Source: Sphingomonadales bacterium
Lineage (GTDB): Bacteria; Pseudomonadota; Alphaproteobacteria; Sphingomonadales; Sphingomonadaceae
Direction: 5' to 3'
Assembly: GCA_027486415.1 (NCBI GenBank)
Contig: JAIXPC010000013.1
Location: forward strand, 150,412 to 214,411
Length of the DNA: 64,000 nt
The number at the start of each line of letters is the position of its first letter. Position 1 is the stretch's first letter. This document shows, piece after piece, positions 1 to 9,067 of this stretch. The notes under the pieces are model-generated. The model saw nothing but the letters and a program-made list of their open reading frames with translations, had not been told where the DNA came from and searched no databases. The translations under genes were made by a program, and so were the position numbers.

Positions 1-665
1 ACGCGCGGCGTGTAACCGGTGGGTGCCTTGATGAAACTGTGATGGATGCGAAGGCTCAGGCTTTCCGGTGACGGTGCCACGCCGCGCACCAGCGCGCCGG
101 GATTTTCCGCCACGAAGGTGGAGGTGGTTTCCACCTCGCTGTTCAGCGGAAAGGCCTTGGCCATCCGCACCGCCGACCGGCCGGCATCGAAGCGATAACT
201 GCCCTGGTTCTGCCGGCGCAGGATCGCCTCGATCCCGGCGGCATCGCGCATCAGCAGTGCGGTGGCATCCACCACGATGCGTCCGCCCGCCTCGCTTTCG
301 ATCGGCAGGCTGGCCAGGGTGGAGGTGGGGAAGCTGGCCTCCACGCCCGCCTTGTGCGCGGCATCGCCGGAAAGTGAGCGGAAGGCGAGATTCTGCTCCT
401 CCACGACGATCCTGCCACCTGCCCGGCGGAACCGGATGACGGCGGAATCCATGATGCCGCGATCCAGCGGCAGTTCCACCGATCCGCCGCCCGAAGCGAG
501 GCTGACATAGTAAAGCACGTCGCTATCCAGCGCCGGCACGGTCAGCAGCACGCGGCCCTTTCCGGTGTCGATGCTCACCGGCACGTGGGCGTCCTGCGCC
601 TGTGCAGCGCCCGCCACCATCATCGCGGCCAGCGCCGTCCCGATCAGAAACCGCGTCATCACCAT
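1..665 (-). CDS. Zinc-dependent metalloprotease, DUF5117-type N-terminal part (3' end outside window)
   Basis: The frame is open from the window edge to a start at 665 (M-V-M-T-R-F; an ATG at 659 is the alternative). A G-rich Shine-Dalgarno (AAGGGGG) lies just upstream. The first ~25 residues form a signal peptide ending in a run of A/Q, so the product is exported to the periplasm. The visible 221 residues are a beta-rich region with the layout of the DUF5117 domain found ahead of DUF4953-type metallopeptidases: a strand with 'LLTVP', 'YYVSL', a charged 'IRFRRAG' segment and 'LAFRS'. The HExxH catalytic domain would lie beyond base 1 and cannot be checked. Family assignment is by overall pattern, so moderate confidence. 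Confidence 0.7.
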   Translation of the reverse strand, partial: MVMTRFLIGTALAAMMVAGAAQAQDAHVPVSIDTGKGRVLLTVPALDSDVLYYVSLASGGGSVELPLDRGIMDSAVIRFRRAGGRIVVEEQNLAFRSLSGDAAHKAGVEASFPTSTLASLPIESEAGGRIVVDATALLMRDAAGIEAILRRQNQGSYRFDAGRSAVRMAKAFPLNSEVETTSTFVAENPGALVRGVAPSPESLSLRIHHSFIKAPTGYTPR

Positions 666-785
666 GCCCCCTTGCTGCCCTGAATTGCCGTGATTGAACG
701 CCGATTCACCGGGCAAGAAAAGGGGCTTTTGACGCAGGCCCGCCGCCGCGCCACAGTGGGACAGACGATCATCGGAACTGCCAAA

Positions 786-1355
786 ATGCCCAACCCGCCA
801 CCCGAACCGCTGGCCCGCTGCATCGCTGCCGTCACGCGCGCGCTGGACGGGCCAGAGGCGCACGCAGTGGCAGCCGCGGCGCTGGCCGACCTGATTGCCC
901 GCGATGACTGGCTGCCCGCCGCCTATGCCCGGCCGCACCCGCTGCATTATCAGCAATATCTGCTGCACGCCGATGCTGCGGCGCGCTTTTCCATCGTCAG
1001 CTTCGTCTGGGGGCCGGGACAGACGACGCCGATCCACGATCACGGCACCTGGGGCGCGGTCGGCATGCTGCGCGGGGTGGAGACGAGCCAGCCCTATGCG
1101 GCTGACGGCATCACCCCGCCGCGCCCGCTGGGTCCGCCACACCGGTTGGTGCCCGGCATGGTGGACATGATCGGGCCAGACGTGGGCGACATCCACAAGG
1201 TCTCCAACGCTGGCGACGCCGTGTCCGTGAGCATCCACATCTATGGCACCAACATCGGCACCCATTTGCGCCACGTCTTTCCAGCGGGCGGCGGCGTGAA
1301 GCCGTTCATCTCCGGCTATGCCAATGGGGGGGACACCCCGGCATTCAGCGGCTGA
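786..1355 (+). CDS. Cysteine dioxygenase-like cupin protein
   Basis: A 189-residue cupin of the cysteine dioxygenase type, cytoplasmic, expected to oxidise a thiol (cysteine or 3-mercaptopropionate) with non-haem Fe(II). The sequence shows the cupin metal motif 'PIHDHGTWG' followed by a Gly-rich turn. A later 'DIHKVSN' and 'SIHIYG' supply the remaining conserved histidines. The open frame extends upstream to 690, but ATG 786 has a GGAA about 9 bases ahead and starts at the usual N-terminal position for the family. The last 11 bases overlap the convergent kinase gene. Cys versus mercaptopropionate specificity cannot be decided by eye. Confidence 0.8.
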   Translation: MPNPPPEPLARCIAAVTRALDGPEAHAVAAAALADLIARDDWLPAAYARPHPLHYQQYLLHADAAARFSIVSFVWGPGQTTPIHDHGTWGAVGMLRGVETSQPYAADGITPPRPLGPPHRLVPGMVDMIGPDVGDIHKVSNAGDAVSVSIHIYGTNIGTHLRHVFPAGGGVKPFISGYANGGDTPAFSG

Positions 1356-2130
1356 TCACCCGCCGCGATCCATCCAGCCGCAAGGTCAGCCCGGCATGGC
1401 GCGGCGTGTCGGCCAGCTGCCAGCGCGTCAGCCCTTCATAATGCGCGCAGAATCGCGCGATGGCGGCAGCATCCATGCGCCCGCCGATCGCGGCCTCCTG
1501 CTCCGCCCGCCAGCGCGGCACCGTCGCCCAATCGGGTGCGGCCAGGAAGGCCAGGCCATCGAGCATGGCCCACACGCGCTGGTAGCCGCCGGCCAGCGTC
1601 TGGTTGACGTGGGTGCGCCAGCGTGCCTCCGGGTCTTCACCGGCCTCCAGCCCATTCATCGGCGTGGCCAGCAGCGCCGCCGGCTGGGCGCGCGCGCCGA
1701 CGCACCAGCCTTCCAGCAGCAGCAGGTCGATCCGATCGAACCGCCGCCAGTGCTGCGGCGGCAGGCGATCATCGCTGCGCTTGTCGAACACCGGCAGGCT
1801 GACCGGGCGGCCGGCGCGGACTCGCAGCAGCACGTCCTGCAGCAGCGGCAGGTCGTGCGTTCCCGGCACGCCGCGGGTGGCGAGCAGGGGGTGGATGCCG
1901 CGGGCCAGCGCCAACCGCTGCGCGCGCGGGCGATAGAAATCATCGAGGGAGACGGAAACGGCGATTGTGTCAGCCATGGCCGGCATATTGCGCGAATTGG
2001 TCAGCCGCGCGGCAGCAGCGGTCGCCAGGGTCGACTTGCCAGACCCTTGCGCGCCAGCAATTCCGATGATCAGCGCTCCGCCAGCCCGTTTCGGCGTGAT
2101 CCAGTCCAGCAGCAGCGACAGCGCGTCCAT
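1345..2130 (-). CDS. D-glycerate 3-kinase-like P-loop kinase
   Basis: A 261-residue cytoplasmic P-loop kinase. The Walker A motif 'GAQGSGKST' lies near residue 26, followed by 'SLDDFYRPR', 'TRGVPGTHD' and 'LLLEGWCVG'. This is the motif series of the GLYK/YggF group, which phosphorylates D-glycerate to 3-phosphoglycerate. I chose ATG 2130 because it places the P-loop at the usual distance from the N-terminus; the frame remains open to 2295, overlapping the divergent acyl-CoA dehydrogenase. Substrate is inferred from the motif series only. The gene converges on and slightly overlaps the dioxygenase gene. Confidence 0.75.
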   Translation of the reverse strand: MDALSLLLDWITPKRAGGALIIGIAGAQGSGKSTLATAAAARLTNSRNMPAMADTIAVSVSLDDFYRPRAQRLALARGIHPLLATRGVPGTHDLPLLQDVLLRVRAGRPVSLPVFDKRSDDRLPPQHWRRFDRIDLLLLEGWCVGARAQPAALLATPMNGLEAGEDPEARWRTHVNQTLAGGYQRVWAMLDGLAFLAAPDWATVPRWRAEQEAAIGGRMDAAAIARFCAHYEGLTRWQLADTPRHAGLTLRLDGSRRVISR

Positions 2131-2219
2131 GCCGCCACGCTGCCCCGGCTGGTGGCGGCCTGCAACCCTGCCGATCCGGGGGGCTTGCGGCACAGGCGGT
2201 GGCCGTGCCTGATGGCCGC

Positions 2220-3362
2220 ATGAACGACTGGTCTGATATCCGCACTGCGGTGGCGAAACTCTGCGGCGATTTTCCCGGTGACTACTGGCGAGCAAAAGAC
2301 AAGGCCGACGAATATCCCGTTGAATTTGTTCAGGCCTTGACGCGCGAAGGCTGGCTCTCAGCGCTCATTCCGGAAGAATTTGGCGGTTCCGGCCTGCCGC
2401 TGTCGGCGGCCTGCGCCATCCTGGAGGAGATCCACGCCAGCGGCGGTAATGGCGCTGCGGCCCACGCCCAGATGTATGTGATGGGAACGCTGCTGCGCCA
2501 CGGATCAGCGGAACAGAAAGCCCAATATCTTCCAGCAGTTGCGCGCGGCGAGTTGCGCCTGCAGGCCTTTGGCGTGACCGAACCGACATCGGGCAGCGAC
2601 ACGCTCAGTCTCCGGACGACGGCGACGCGCGATGGCGACAATTATCTGATAAATGGGCAGAAAATCTGGACGAGCCGGGCACGCCACAGTGACCTGATGG
2701 TGCTTCTGGCCCGCACCACGCCCAAGGACCAGGTGACCAAGCGCACCGAAGGCCTGTCGGTATTCCTTGTCGACATGCGGGACTGCCCCGGCCTTTCCAT
2801 CCAACCCATTGCAACCATGATGAATCACGGCACGACAGCAGTGTTCTTCGACAATGTCCGCGTGCCGGCCGCCAACCGCATCGGGGAGGAAGGCCAGGGG
2901 TTTCGCTACATCCTGTCGGGCATGAACGCCGAACGTATCCTGATCGCTGCCGAATGCCTCGGCGATGCGCGCTTTTTCCTCGATCGAGCAACTGCTTACG
3001 CCAAGGAGCGCCACGTCTTTGGCCGCCCCATCGGCCAGAACCAGGGCATCCAGTTCCCGCTGGCGCAGGCCCACGCCCGCCTGCACGCGGCAAAGCTGGT
3101 CGTCGCCGACGCCTGCCGCCGCTATGAAACGGGCGAAGTCGCGGGCGCGGAGGCGAACATGGCCAAGATGCTGGCCGCCGAAGCCAGTTGGCAGGCGGGG
3201 GAAGCGGCCATGCAGACGCTGGGCGGTTTCGCCTTCGCCGCCGAGTATGACATCGAGCGCAAGTTCCGGGAAACACGGCTTTATCAGGTCGCGCCGGTGT
3301 CCACCAACCTCATCCTCGCCTATGTCGCCGAGCATATATTGGGCCTGCCCAAGAGCTACTGA
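2220..3362 (+). CDS. Acyl-CoA dehydrogenase (IVD-like active site), module A
   Basis: A 380-residue FAD-dependent acyl-CoA dehydrogenase, first gene of a co-directional cluster. Visible landmarks are the N-terminal helical domain, 'FGVTEPTSGSDT' at about 117–128, 'INGQKIWTS', 'RVPAANRIG' and the arginine/FAD-binding helix 'VFGRPIGQNQ'. The usual C-terminal 'YEGT' glutamate is absent: the aligned stretch reads 'YQVAPVSTN'. A glutamate at residue 238 in 'GMNAERI' sits where isovaleryl-CoA dehydrogenase keeps its catalytic base, suggesting a branched or alpha-substituted acyl-CoA substrate (inference). The frame opens at a GTG at 2199, but ATG 2220 fits the family N-terminus better. The thiolase gene follows 75 bases later. 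Confidence 0.88.
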   Translation: MNDWSDIRTAVAKLCGDFPGDYWRAKDKADEYPVEFVQALTREGWLSALIPEEFGGSGLPLSAACAILEEIHASGGNGAAAHAQMYVMGTLLRHGSAEQKAQYLPAVARGELRLQAFGVTEPTSGSDTLSLRTTATRDGDNYLINGQKIWTSRARHSDLMVLLARTTPKDQVTKRTEGLSVFLVDMRDCPGLSIQPIATMMNHGTTAVFFDNVRVPAANRIGEEGQGFRYILSGMNAERILIAAECLGDARFFLDRATAYAKERHVFGRPIGQNQGIQFPLAQAHARLHAAKLVVADACRRYETGEVAGAEANMAKMLAAEASWQAGEAAMQTLGGFAFAAEYDIERKFRETRLYQVAPVSTNLILAYVAEHILGLPKSY

Positions 3363-3437
3363 CGCCTGCCAAAACTCGCAATCGACGGCAGCCGCCACAG
3401 GCGTAGGGTGCCGCCGTTCCATACGGAGGGAAAGACC

Positions 3438-4691
3438 ATGGCCGAAGCCTATATCATCGATACCGTCCGCACCCCGCGCGGCATTGGCAAGGTGGGCAAG
3501 GGCGCCCTTGCCGACATGCACCCGCAGCATCTCGCCGCCGCCGTGCTGAAGGCCGTGGCGGAGCGTAACCATCTGAAAACGGCTGATGTTGACGATATCA
3601 TCTGGTCGACCTCCACGCAGAAGGGCCGCCAAGGCGGCGACCTTGGCCGCATGGCGGCGCTCGATGCCGGCTATGACCTGAAGGCCAGCGGCATGACCCT
3701 GGACCGTTTCTGCGGTGGCGGCATCACCAGCGTGAACCTTGCCGCCGCGCAGGTGATGAGCGGCATGGAAGACCTCCTCATCGCCGGCGGCACCGAGATG
3801 ATGAGCTACACCGCCACCATGGCGCAGGAAGAGCGTGCCGCCGGCCTTCCGCCGATGATGATGGGCAGCGGCAACGCCCGACTGCAGAAGGTGCACCCGC
3901 AGAGCCACCAGGGCGTGTGCGGTGACGCCATCGCCAGCATGGAGGGCATCAGCCGCGCCGATGTCGATGCGCTGGGCCTGGAAAGCCAGAAGCGCGCCGC
4001 GCAAGCCATTGCCGAAGGCCGCTTTTCCAAGAGCGTGATACCCGTTTACCGCGAAGACGGCAGCCTTGCGCTTGACCGTGAAGAATTTCCGCGCCCGCAG
4101 ACGACGCTGGAAGGCCTGAGCCAGCTGGAGCCCAGCTTTGCCAAGCTGGCCGACATGCCGCTCGATCAGAACGGCACCACCTTCCGCAAGCTGATCAACG
4201 CCAAATATCCCGATCTGAAGATCGAGCATATGCACCACGCCGGCAATTCGTCGGGCGTCGTTGATGGCGCTGCTGCCGTGCTGCTGGCCAGCAAGGCCTA
4301 TGCCGAGAAGAACGGGCTGAAGCCGCGCGCCCGCGTCGTCGCTATGGCCAATATCGGCGATTGCCCGACGCTGATGCTCAACGCCCCGGTGCCGGCCGCG
4401 CGCAAGGTGCTGGCCAAGGCCGGCCTGACCGTGGACGATATCGACCTGTGGGAAATCAACGAAGCCTTTGCCGTGGTTGCGGAAAAATTCATCCGCGACC
4501 TGAAGCTCGACCGTGACAAGGTGAACGTCAATGGCGGCGCCATCGCGCTGGGCCACCCCATTGGCGCCACCGGGTCGATGCTGATCGGCACCGTTCTCGA
4601 CGAGCTGGAGCGCCGCGATCTGAAGCGCGGCCTGGTGACGATGTGCGCCGCCGGCGGCATGGCGCCCGCCATCATCATCGAGCGCGTGTGA
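3438..4691 (+). CDS. Acetyl-CoA acetyltransferase / 3-ketoacyl-CoA thiolase, module A
   Basis: A 417-residue thiolase that cleaves a 3-ketoacyl-CoA with CoA. ATG 3438 is preceded by GGAGGG at an ideal distance. The acylated nucleophile is Cys92 in 'DRFCGGG'. The three C-terminal blocks are present: 'NEAFA', 'GGAIALGHPIGATG' with the base His, and the proton-donor Cys in 'CAAGGM'. It lies between the dehydrogenase and the CoA-transferase of module A and was probably co-transcribed with them. The substrate is unknown; direction as degradative is inferred from the neighbours. Confidence 0.92.
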   Translation: MAEAYIIDTVRTPRGIGKVGKGALADMHPQHLAAAVLKAVAERNHLKTADVDDIIWSTSTQKGRQGGDLGRMAALDAGYDLKASGMTLDRFCGGGITSVNLAAAQVMSGMEDLLIAGGTEMMSYTATMAQEERAAGLPPMMMGSGNARLQKVHPQSHQGVCGDAIASMEGISRADVDALGLESQKRAAQAIAEGRFSKSVIPVYREDGSLALDREEFPRPQTTLEGLSQLEPSFAKLADMPLDQNGTTFRKLINAKYPDLKIEHMHHAGNSSGVVDGAAAVLLASKAYAEKNGLKPRARVVAMANIGDCPTLMLNAPVPAARKVLAKAGLTVDDIDLWEINEAFAVVAEKFIRDLKLDRDKVNVNGGAIALGHPIGATGSMLIGTVLDELERRDLKRGLVTMCAAGGMAPAIIIERV

Positions 4692-4714
4692 CCGGACAGG
4701 CGGGGAGGGGCTGA

Positions 4715-5923
4715 ATGTACCAGCTCCTCTCCGGCCTGCGCGTTGTCGAGGCCGCGGCGTTCGTCGCCGGGCCGACAGGCGGGCTTTACCTCGCCCAGAT
4801 GGGGGCAGAGGTCATCCGCATCGACCAGATTGGTGGCGGCCCCGATTATCGGCGCTGGCCGCTGACCGACGGCGGCGACAGCCTCTATTGGGAGGGGCTG
4901 AACAAGGCCAAGAAATCCATCCAGATCGATCTGTCGCGGCCCGAGGGCCGGGAACTGGCCGTGACGCTGGCCACCGCGCCGGGCGACGAGGCCGGGCTTT
5001 TTCTCACCAATTTTCCGGTGGATGGCTTCCTGTCCCATGCCAATCTGGCAGCGCGGCGGGCGGACATCATCACAGCGCGCATCATGGGCTGGGCCGATGG
5101 CAAGCCGGCGCTCGACTACACGGTGAATGCCGCGGCCGGCGTCCCGGCGATGACCGGGCCAGTGGGCGCTGATCGCCCGGTGAACGCCGTGCTGCCGGCC
5201 TGGGACCTGCTCGGCGGCACCTGGGCGGCCTTCGCCATGGTCAGCGCGTTGCACCGGCGGCGGCAGACCGGGGAGGGCGCCGAAATCCGCGTGCCGTTGT
5301 CCGATCTTGCCGCCACCTCGCTGTCCCATCTCGGCTTCGCGGCGGAGGCCATGCTGCACGGGGATCGCGGCCGGCTTGGCAATGACCTGTTCGGCGCCTT
5401 TGGCCGGGATTTCGCCACCGCCGATGGCCGCCGCATCTATCTTGTTGCCATCACACCGAAACAGTGGCGCGGGCTGGTGACGGCGCTCGATCTGGCTGAG
5501 GCGGTGGCAGGTGTGGAGGCCGCGACAGGCGCCAATTTCATTGCCGACGAAGGCGCACGCTTTACCTACCGGGCGCAGCTCTTCCCGTTGTTTGAAAAGG
5601 CGATGGCGGCCCTCGGGCTGGCCGAACTCGCGCCGCTGCTGGACGGTGCCGGCGTGACTTGGGGGCCATACCAGACACTGAGCGAAGCCGTACACGGCGA
5701 TGCACGGCTGTTCACCGGCAATCCGCAATTCCAGACAATTACTCACAAATCAGGCCTTTCTTACCCCGCCGCCGGCCCGGCCGCGACGCTGGCTGGCGAA
5801 CCGCGCGGGCCGGTGCGCCCGGCGCCGCGGCTGGGGGCTGATACCGACCAGGTTCTGACCGATGTGCTGGGTCTGGCCAGCGGCGCCGTCGGTGCCTTGC
5901 GCGACAAGGGGCTGGTGGCATGA
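4715..5923 (+). CDS. CaiB/BaiF family CoA-transferase, module A
   Basis: A 402-residue family III CoA-transferase, which moves CoA between carboxylic acids through an aspartyl-CoA thioester. The N-terminal Rossmann-like segment ('LRVVEAAAFVAGP', 'LAQMGAEVIRID') is typical. The catalytic aspartate is Asp164 in 'PAWDLLGG'. Residues 'DYTVNAAAG' and 'TGEGAEIRVPLSD' match the family core. Spacing to the thiolase is 23 bases, and its stop overlaps the next gene's start by ATGA, implying one operon. It probably activates the pathway's acid without ATP (inference). Acid and CoA donor are not deducible. Confidence 0.88.
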   Translation: MYQLLSGLRVVEAAAFVAGPTGGLYLAQMGAEVIRIDQIGGGPDYRRWPLTDGGDSLYWEGLNKAKKSIQIDLSRPEGRELAVTLATAPGDEAGLFLTNFPVDGFLSHANLAARRADIITARIMGWADGKPALDYTVNAAAGVPAMTGPVGADRPVNAVLPAWDLLGGTWAAFAMVSALHRRRQTGEGAEIRVPLSDLAATSLSHLGFAAEAMLHGDRGRLGNDLFGAFGRDFATADGRRIYLVAITPKQWRGLVTALDLAEAVAGVEAATGANFIADEGARFTYRAQLFPLFEKAMAALGLAELAPLLDGAGVTWGPYQTLSEAVHGDARLFTGNPQFQTITHKSGLSYPAAGPAATLAGEPRGPVRPAPRLGADTDQVLTDVLGLASGAVGALRDKGLVA

Positions 5924-6720
5924 CGCCGGACGACATCGCCCATTGGCAGAATTGGGTCGGCAAGCCGGAGTGGCGCGAAGAGGTGCTGCACGGGCCGGAC
6001 GTGATGCGTTTTGCCGAAGCCCTGCAATGGGACGTGGAGGCATTGGGCTGGCCGCCGCTCGGCCATCTGGCATTGTTCCTGCCGCCGCCGGGCCCCCGCG
6101 GGCCTGATGGCCACCCGGTGCGGGGCGGTTTCTTCCCGCCAGTCAGCCTGCCGCGGCGGATGTTTGCGGGGGCGACCTGTCGTTTCCACCGACCGCTGAT
6201 TGCCGGTGCGCCCGCCATGCAGAAACGCGTGCTGACCAGCCTGACGCCCAAGCAGGGCAAGACGGGCGCGCTGCTGCTGGGCGAGGTGCGGATCGAGATC
6301 TGGCAGGACGGCGAGGTGGCGCTGGAGGAGGCGCAGACCATCGTCTGGCGCGACGATAGCCCTCCTGTGCCGCTGCCGGTCCCGGCCCCCCACGCGCCAA
6401 ACGCCGATGCCATGTTCACGCCCACGCCATTGCAGTTGTTCCTGTTTTCGGCGGCCACGGCCAACGGGCACCGCATCCATTACGACCGTGCTTATGCAAG
6501 CGAGGAGGAGGGTTATCCTGGTCTCGTCGTCCACGGGCCCTTGGTGGCGGCGCAGCTGCTCGGCCTGTGGGAACGGCGCCATGGGCCAGCCAAGGCCTTT
6601 GAATTCCGTGCCGCCGCGCCGCTGTTTGCCGGGCAGCCGGTGGCGCTGAAGGCCAGTGAAGACGGCTTGCAGGCGCTGCGCTGTGACGGCACGGTGGCGA
6701 TGACAGCGGCGGCAGGGTGA
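5920..6720 (+). CDS. MaoC-like / FAS1-type acyl dehydratase (mesaconyl-CoA hydratase-like)
   Basis: A 266-residue double-hotdog protein of the HTD2/FAS1-like dehydratase group, whose studied members include mesaconyl-C4-CoA and 3-methylfumaryl-CoA hydratases. The C-terminal hotdog carries the hydratase signature around residues 172–206: 'LFLFSAATANGHRIHYD', with the catalytic His and Asp, then 'GYPGLVVHGPL'. The N-terminal hotdog (about 1–140) is degenerate. The start overlaps the CoA-transferase stop (ATGA) and the stop nearly touches the next dehydrogenase, so translation is probably coupled. Together with the CaiB gene this suggests hydration of an unsaturated (possibly dicarboxylic) CoA ester. 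Confidence 0.8.
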   Translation: MTPDDIAHWQNWVGKPEWREEVLHGPDVMRFAEALQWDVEALGWPPLGHLALFLPPPGPRGPDGHPVRGGFFPPVSLPRRMFAGATCRFHRPLIAGAPAMQKRVLTSLTPKQGKTGALLLGEVRIEIWQDGEVALEEAQTIVWRDDSPPVPLPVPAPHAPNADAMFTPTPLQLFLFSAATANGHRIHYDRAYASEEEGYPGLVVHGPLVAAQLLGLWERRHGPAKAFEFRAAAPLFAGQPVALKASEDGLQALRCDGTVAMTAAAG

Positions 6721-6725
6721 GACAG

Positions 6726-7871
6726 ATGGACAGCGAGACCTTCGGCCTGTTGAAGGGCGAACTCGAACGTTATGTGGCCGAACGGCTGATCCCGGCCGAA
6801 GACCAGGTCGAGGAAATTGACGATATCCCGGCCGATATCGTCTCCGAATTCAAGGCGATGGGCCTGTTTGGCCTGTCCATCCCGCAGGAATATGGCGGGC
6901 TGGGCCTGACGATGGCGGAGGAGGCGGAGCTGGTCCGCATCCTCACCCGCGCCTCCGTCACTTTCCGCAGCCTGATCGGCACCACGGTTGGCATCGGCAG
7001 CCAGGGCATCATGATCGACGGCACGACCGAACAGAAGGCGCAGTGGCTGCCCAAGTTCGCCACCGGTGAGGCCATCGCCAGCTTTGCGCTGACCGAGCCG
7101 GGTGCCGGGTCCGATGCCGCCTCGCTGCGCTGTTCGGCGGTGCGGGAGGGCGATCATTACCGCATCAACGGCACCAAGCGTTACATCACCAACGCGCCGC
7201 GGGCGACCGTGTTCACCCTGATGGCGCGCACCGAAGCCGACGTGAAGGGCGCCGGCGGCATCAGTGCCTTCATCGTGCCGGCGGATACGCCCGGCATCAC
7301 GCTGGGCAAACCCGATCGCAAGATGGGCCAGCGCGGTGCCAAGACCTGCGACGTGATCCTCGACAACGTGATGGTGCCGGCCGCCAACATCATCGGCGGC
7401 GTGCCCGGCCAGGGCTTCCGCACCGCGATGAAGGTGCTGGATCGCGGCCGCATCCACATCGCCGCCGTCGCGCTCGGCATGGCCGACCGGTTGATCGACA
7501 TGAGCCTGACCTATGCCATGGAGCGCCAGCAGTTCGGCAGCCGGATCGGCGATTTCCAGCTGGTGCAGGCGATGCTGGCCGACATGGAGGTGGACCGGCT
7601 GACCACGGCGGCGCTGCTGGAGCGGACGGCGGCGCGCTTCGATGCCGGCGCAGTGACGCCGCGCGAATGCTCGGTGTTGAAACTTCACGCCTCGGAAGCG
7701 GTGGGCCGCATTGCCGATCGTGCGGTGCAGATCCACGGCGGCGCCGGTTACATGGCCGAATACAAGGTCGAACGTTTCTATCGCGATGTGCGGTTGCTCA
7801 GAATTTACGAGGGCACCAGCCAGATCCAGCAGACCATCATCGCGAAGGCCATGATGCGGGAGAAGAACTGA
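6726..7871 (+). CDS. Acyl-CoA dehydrogenase (short-chain type), module B
   Basis: A 381-residue acyl-CoA dehydrogenase with complete family features: 'FALTEPGAGSDAAS' near 120–133, 'INGTKRYITN', 'KMGQRG', 'RQQFGSRIGDFQ' and the catalytic Glu362 in the C-terminal 'YEGTSQIQ'. The active base is therefore in the classical position, unlike the module A dehydrogenase. A GTG at 6717, overlapping the preceding stop, is an alternative start adding three residues. Its stop overlaps the following thiolase start by one base (TGATG). It probably catalyses the first oxidation of the second module's substrate. Confidence 0.9.
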   Translation: MDSETFGLLKGELERYVAERLIPAEDQVEEIDDIPADIVSEFKAMGLFGLSIPQEYGGLGLTMAEEAELVRILTRASVTFRSLIGTTVGIGSQGIMIDGTTEQKAQWLPKFATGEAIASFALTEPGAGSDAASLRCSAVREGDHYRINGTKRYITNAPRATVFTLMARTEADVKGAGGISAFIVPADTPGITLGKPDRKMGQRGAKTCDVILDNVMVPAANIIGGVPGQGFRTAMKVLDRGRIHIAAVALGMADRLIDMSLTYAMERQQFGSRIGDFQLVQAMLADMEVDRLTTAALLERTAARFDAGAVTPRECSVLKLHASEAVGRIADRAVQIHGGAGYMAEYKVERFYRDVRLLRIYEGTSQIQQTIIAKAMMREKN

Positions 7872-9067
7872 TGCGCCGCGCGGCAATCGTGTCCCCGATC
7901 CGCACCGGGGTCGGTCGTTTCGGCGGCTCACTGGCCGGGTTCCCGGCGGGTGAACTGGGGGCGATCATCCTGAAGGCGCTGATCGAGCGCACGAAGATCG
8001 AGCCGGAACGCGTTGACGACGTGGTGTTCGCCCACGGCTATCCCAACGGCGAAGCGCCGTGCGTGGCGCGCTGGTCGTGGCTGGCGGCCGGCTTTCCTGA
8101 AAGCGTGCCCGGCGTCTCGCTCGACCGGCGTTGCGGATCGGGCCTGCAGGCCGTGATCGACGCCGCAATGCGGGTGGCCACCGGCGCCGCCGATATCGTG
8201 GTCGCCGGCGGCGTCGAAAGCATGAGCCAAGTTGAATATTACTCGATCGATCACCGGAATGGCGCCCGCATGGGCAGCACCACCTTCCACGACCGGCTGG
8301 TGCGCGGCCGGGTGATGAGCCAGCCGATCAGCCGTTATGGCGTGATTTCCGGCATGATCGAAACCGCCAACAACCTGGCGAAGGATTACGACATCAGCCG
8401 CGAAGCCTGTGATGCCTATGCCGCGCAAAGCCACCAGCGCGCCGCAAAGGCCTGGGCCGAAGGCAAGTTTGCCGATGAACTGGTGCCGATCGAAATCCCG
8501 CAGAAGAAGGGGCCGCCGATCATGTTTGCAGCCGACGAGGGCATCCGCGCCGATGCGACCCCGGACAGCCTCGCCGCGCTTCGCCCCATCGAGAAGGACG
8601 GCGTGGTGACTGCCGGCAACGCCAGCCAGCAGAATGACGGCGCCTCGGCCTGCTTGGTGGTGGCTGAAGAATTGCTGGCACCGCTGGGCCTTGAGCCGAT
8701 GGCCTGGCTGACCGGGTGGGCGGCGGCGGGCTGCGATCCGTCGCGCATGGGCATCGGGCCGGTGCCGGCGGTGGAGCGGCTGTTTGCCCGCACCGGCATG
8801 AATTGGCGCGATATCGATCTGGTCGAACTGAACGAAGCCTTTGCGCCGCAAGTCCTTGCCGTGCTCAAAGGCTGGGGTTGGCATGATCCGGACAAGTTGA
8901 ACGTCAATGGTTCTGGCATCAGTCTTGGCCATCCCATCGGCGCAACTGGCGGGCGCATTCTGGCGACGATGCTGCACGAAATGCGACGGCAAAAGTTGCG
9001 CTATGGCCTCGAAACCATGTGTATCGGGGGCGGGCAGGGACTGGCCGCCATCTTTGAAAGAGCCTGA
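7871..9067 (+). CDS. Acetyl-CoA acetyltransferase / thiolase, module B
   Basis: A 398-residue thiolase, only distantly like the module A enzyme. The nucleophile is Cys88 in 'SLDRRCGSGLQAV'. C-terminal blocks 'ELNEAFAPQ', 'NGSGISLGHPIGATGGR' and 'ETMCIGGGQG' supply the His and second Cys. The start overlaps the dehydrogenase stop by one base, so the two are translationally coupled. An insertion around residues 120–145 with many Met and polar residues ('MSQPISRYGVISGM') resembles the loop of fatty-acid-type thiolases. The following 221 bases contain regulatory-looking structure before the next gene. Confidence 0.92.
   Translation: MRRAAIVSPIRTGVGRFGGSLAGFPAGELGAIILKALIERTKIEPERVDDVVFAHGYPNGEAPCVARWSWLAAGFPESVPGVSLDRRCGSGLQAVIDAAMRVATGAADIVVAGGVESMSQVEYYSIDHRNGARMGSTTFHDRLVRGRVMSQPISRYGVISGMIETANNLAKDYDISREACDAYAAQSHQRAAKAWAEGKFADELVPIEIPQKKGPPIMFAADEGIRADATPDSLAALRPIEKDGVVTAGNASQQNDGASACLVVAEELLAPLGLEPMAWLTGWAAAGCDPSRMGIGPVPAVERLFARTGMNWRDIDLVELNEAFAPQVLAVLKGWGWHDPDKLNVNGSGISLGHPIGATGGRILATMLHEMRRQKLRYGLETMCIGGGQGLAAIFERA

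Noticed and set aside
2505..4556. 683-codon open frame on the minus strand
   Set aside because: It is antisense to the module A dehydrogenase and thiolase, whose motifs are clear. The protein is His/Gly/Arg/Ala-rich as expected of an antisense frame in GC-rich DNA.
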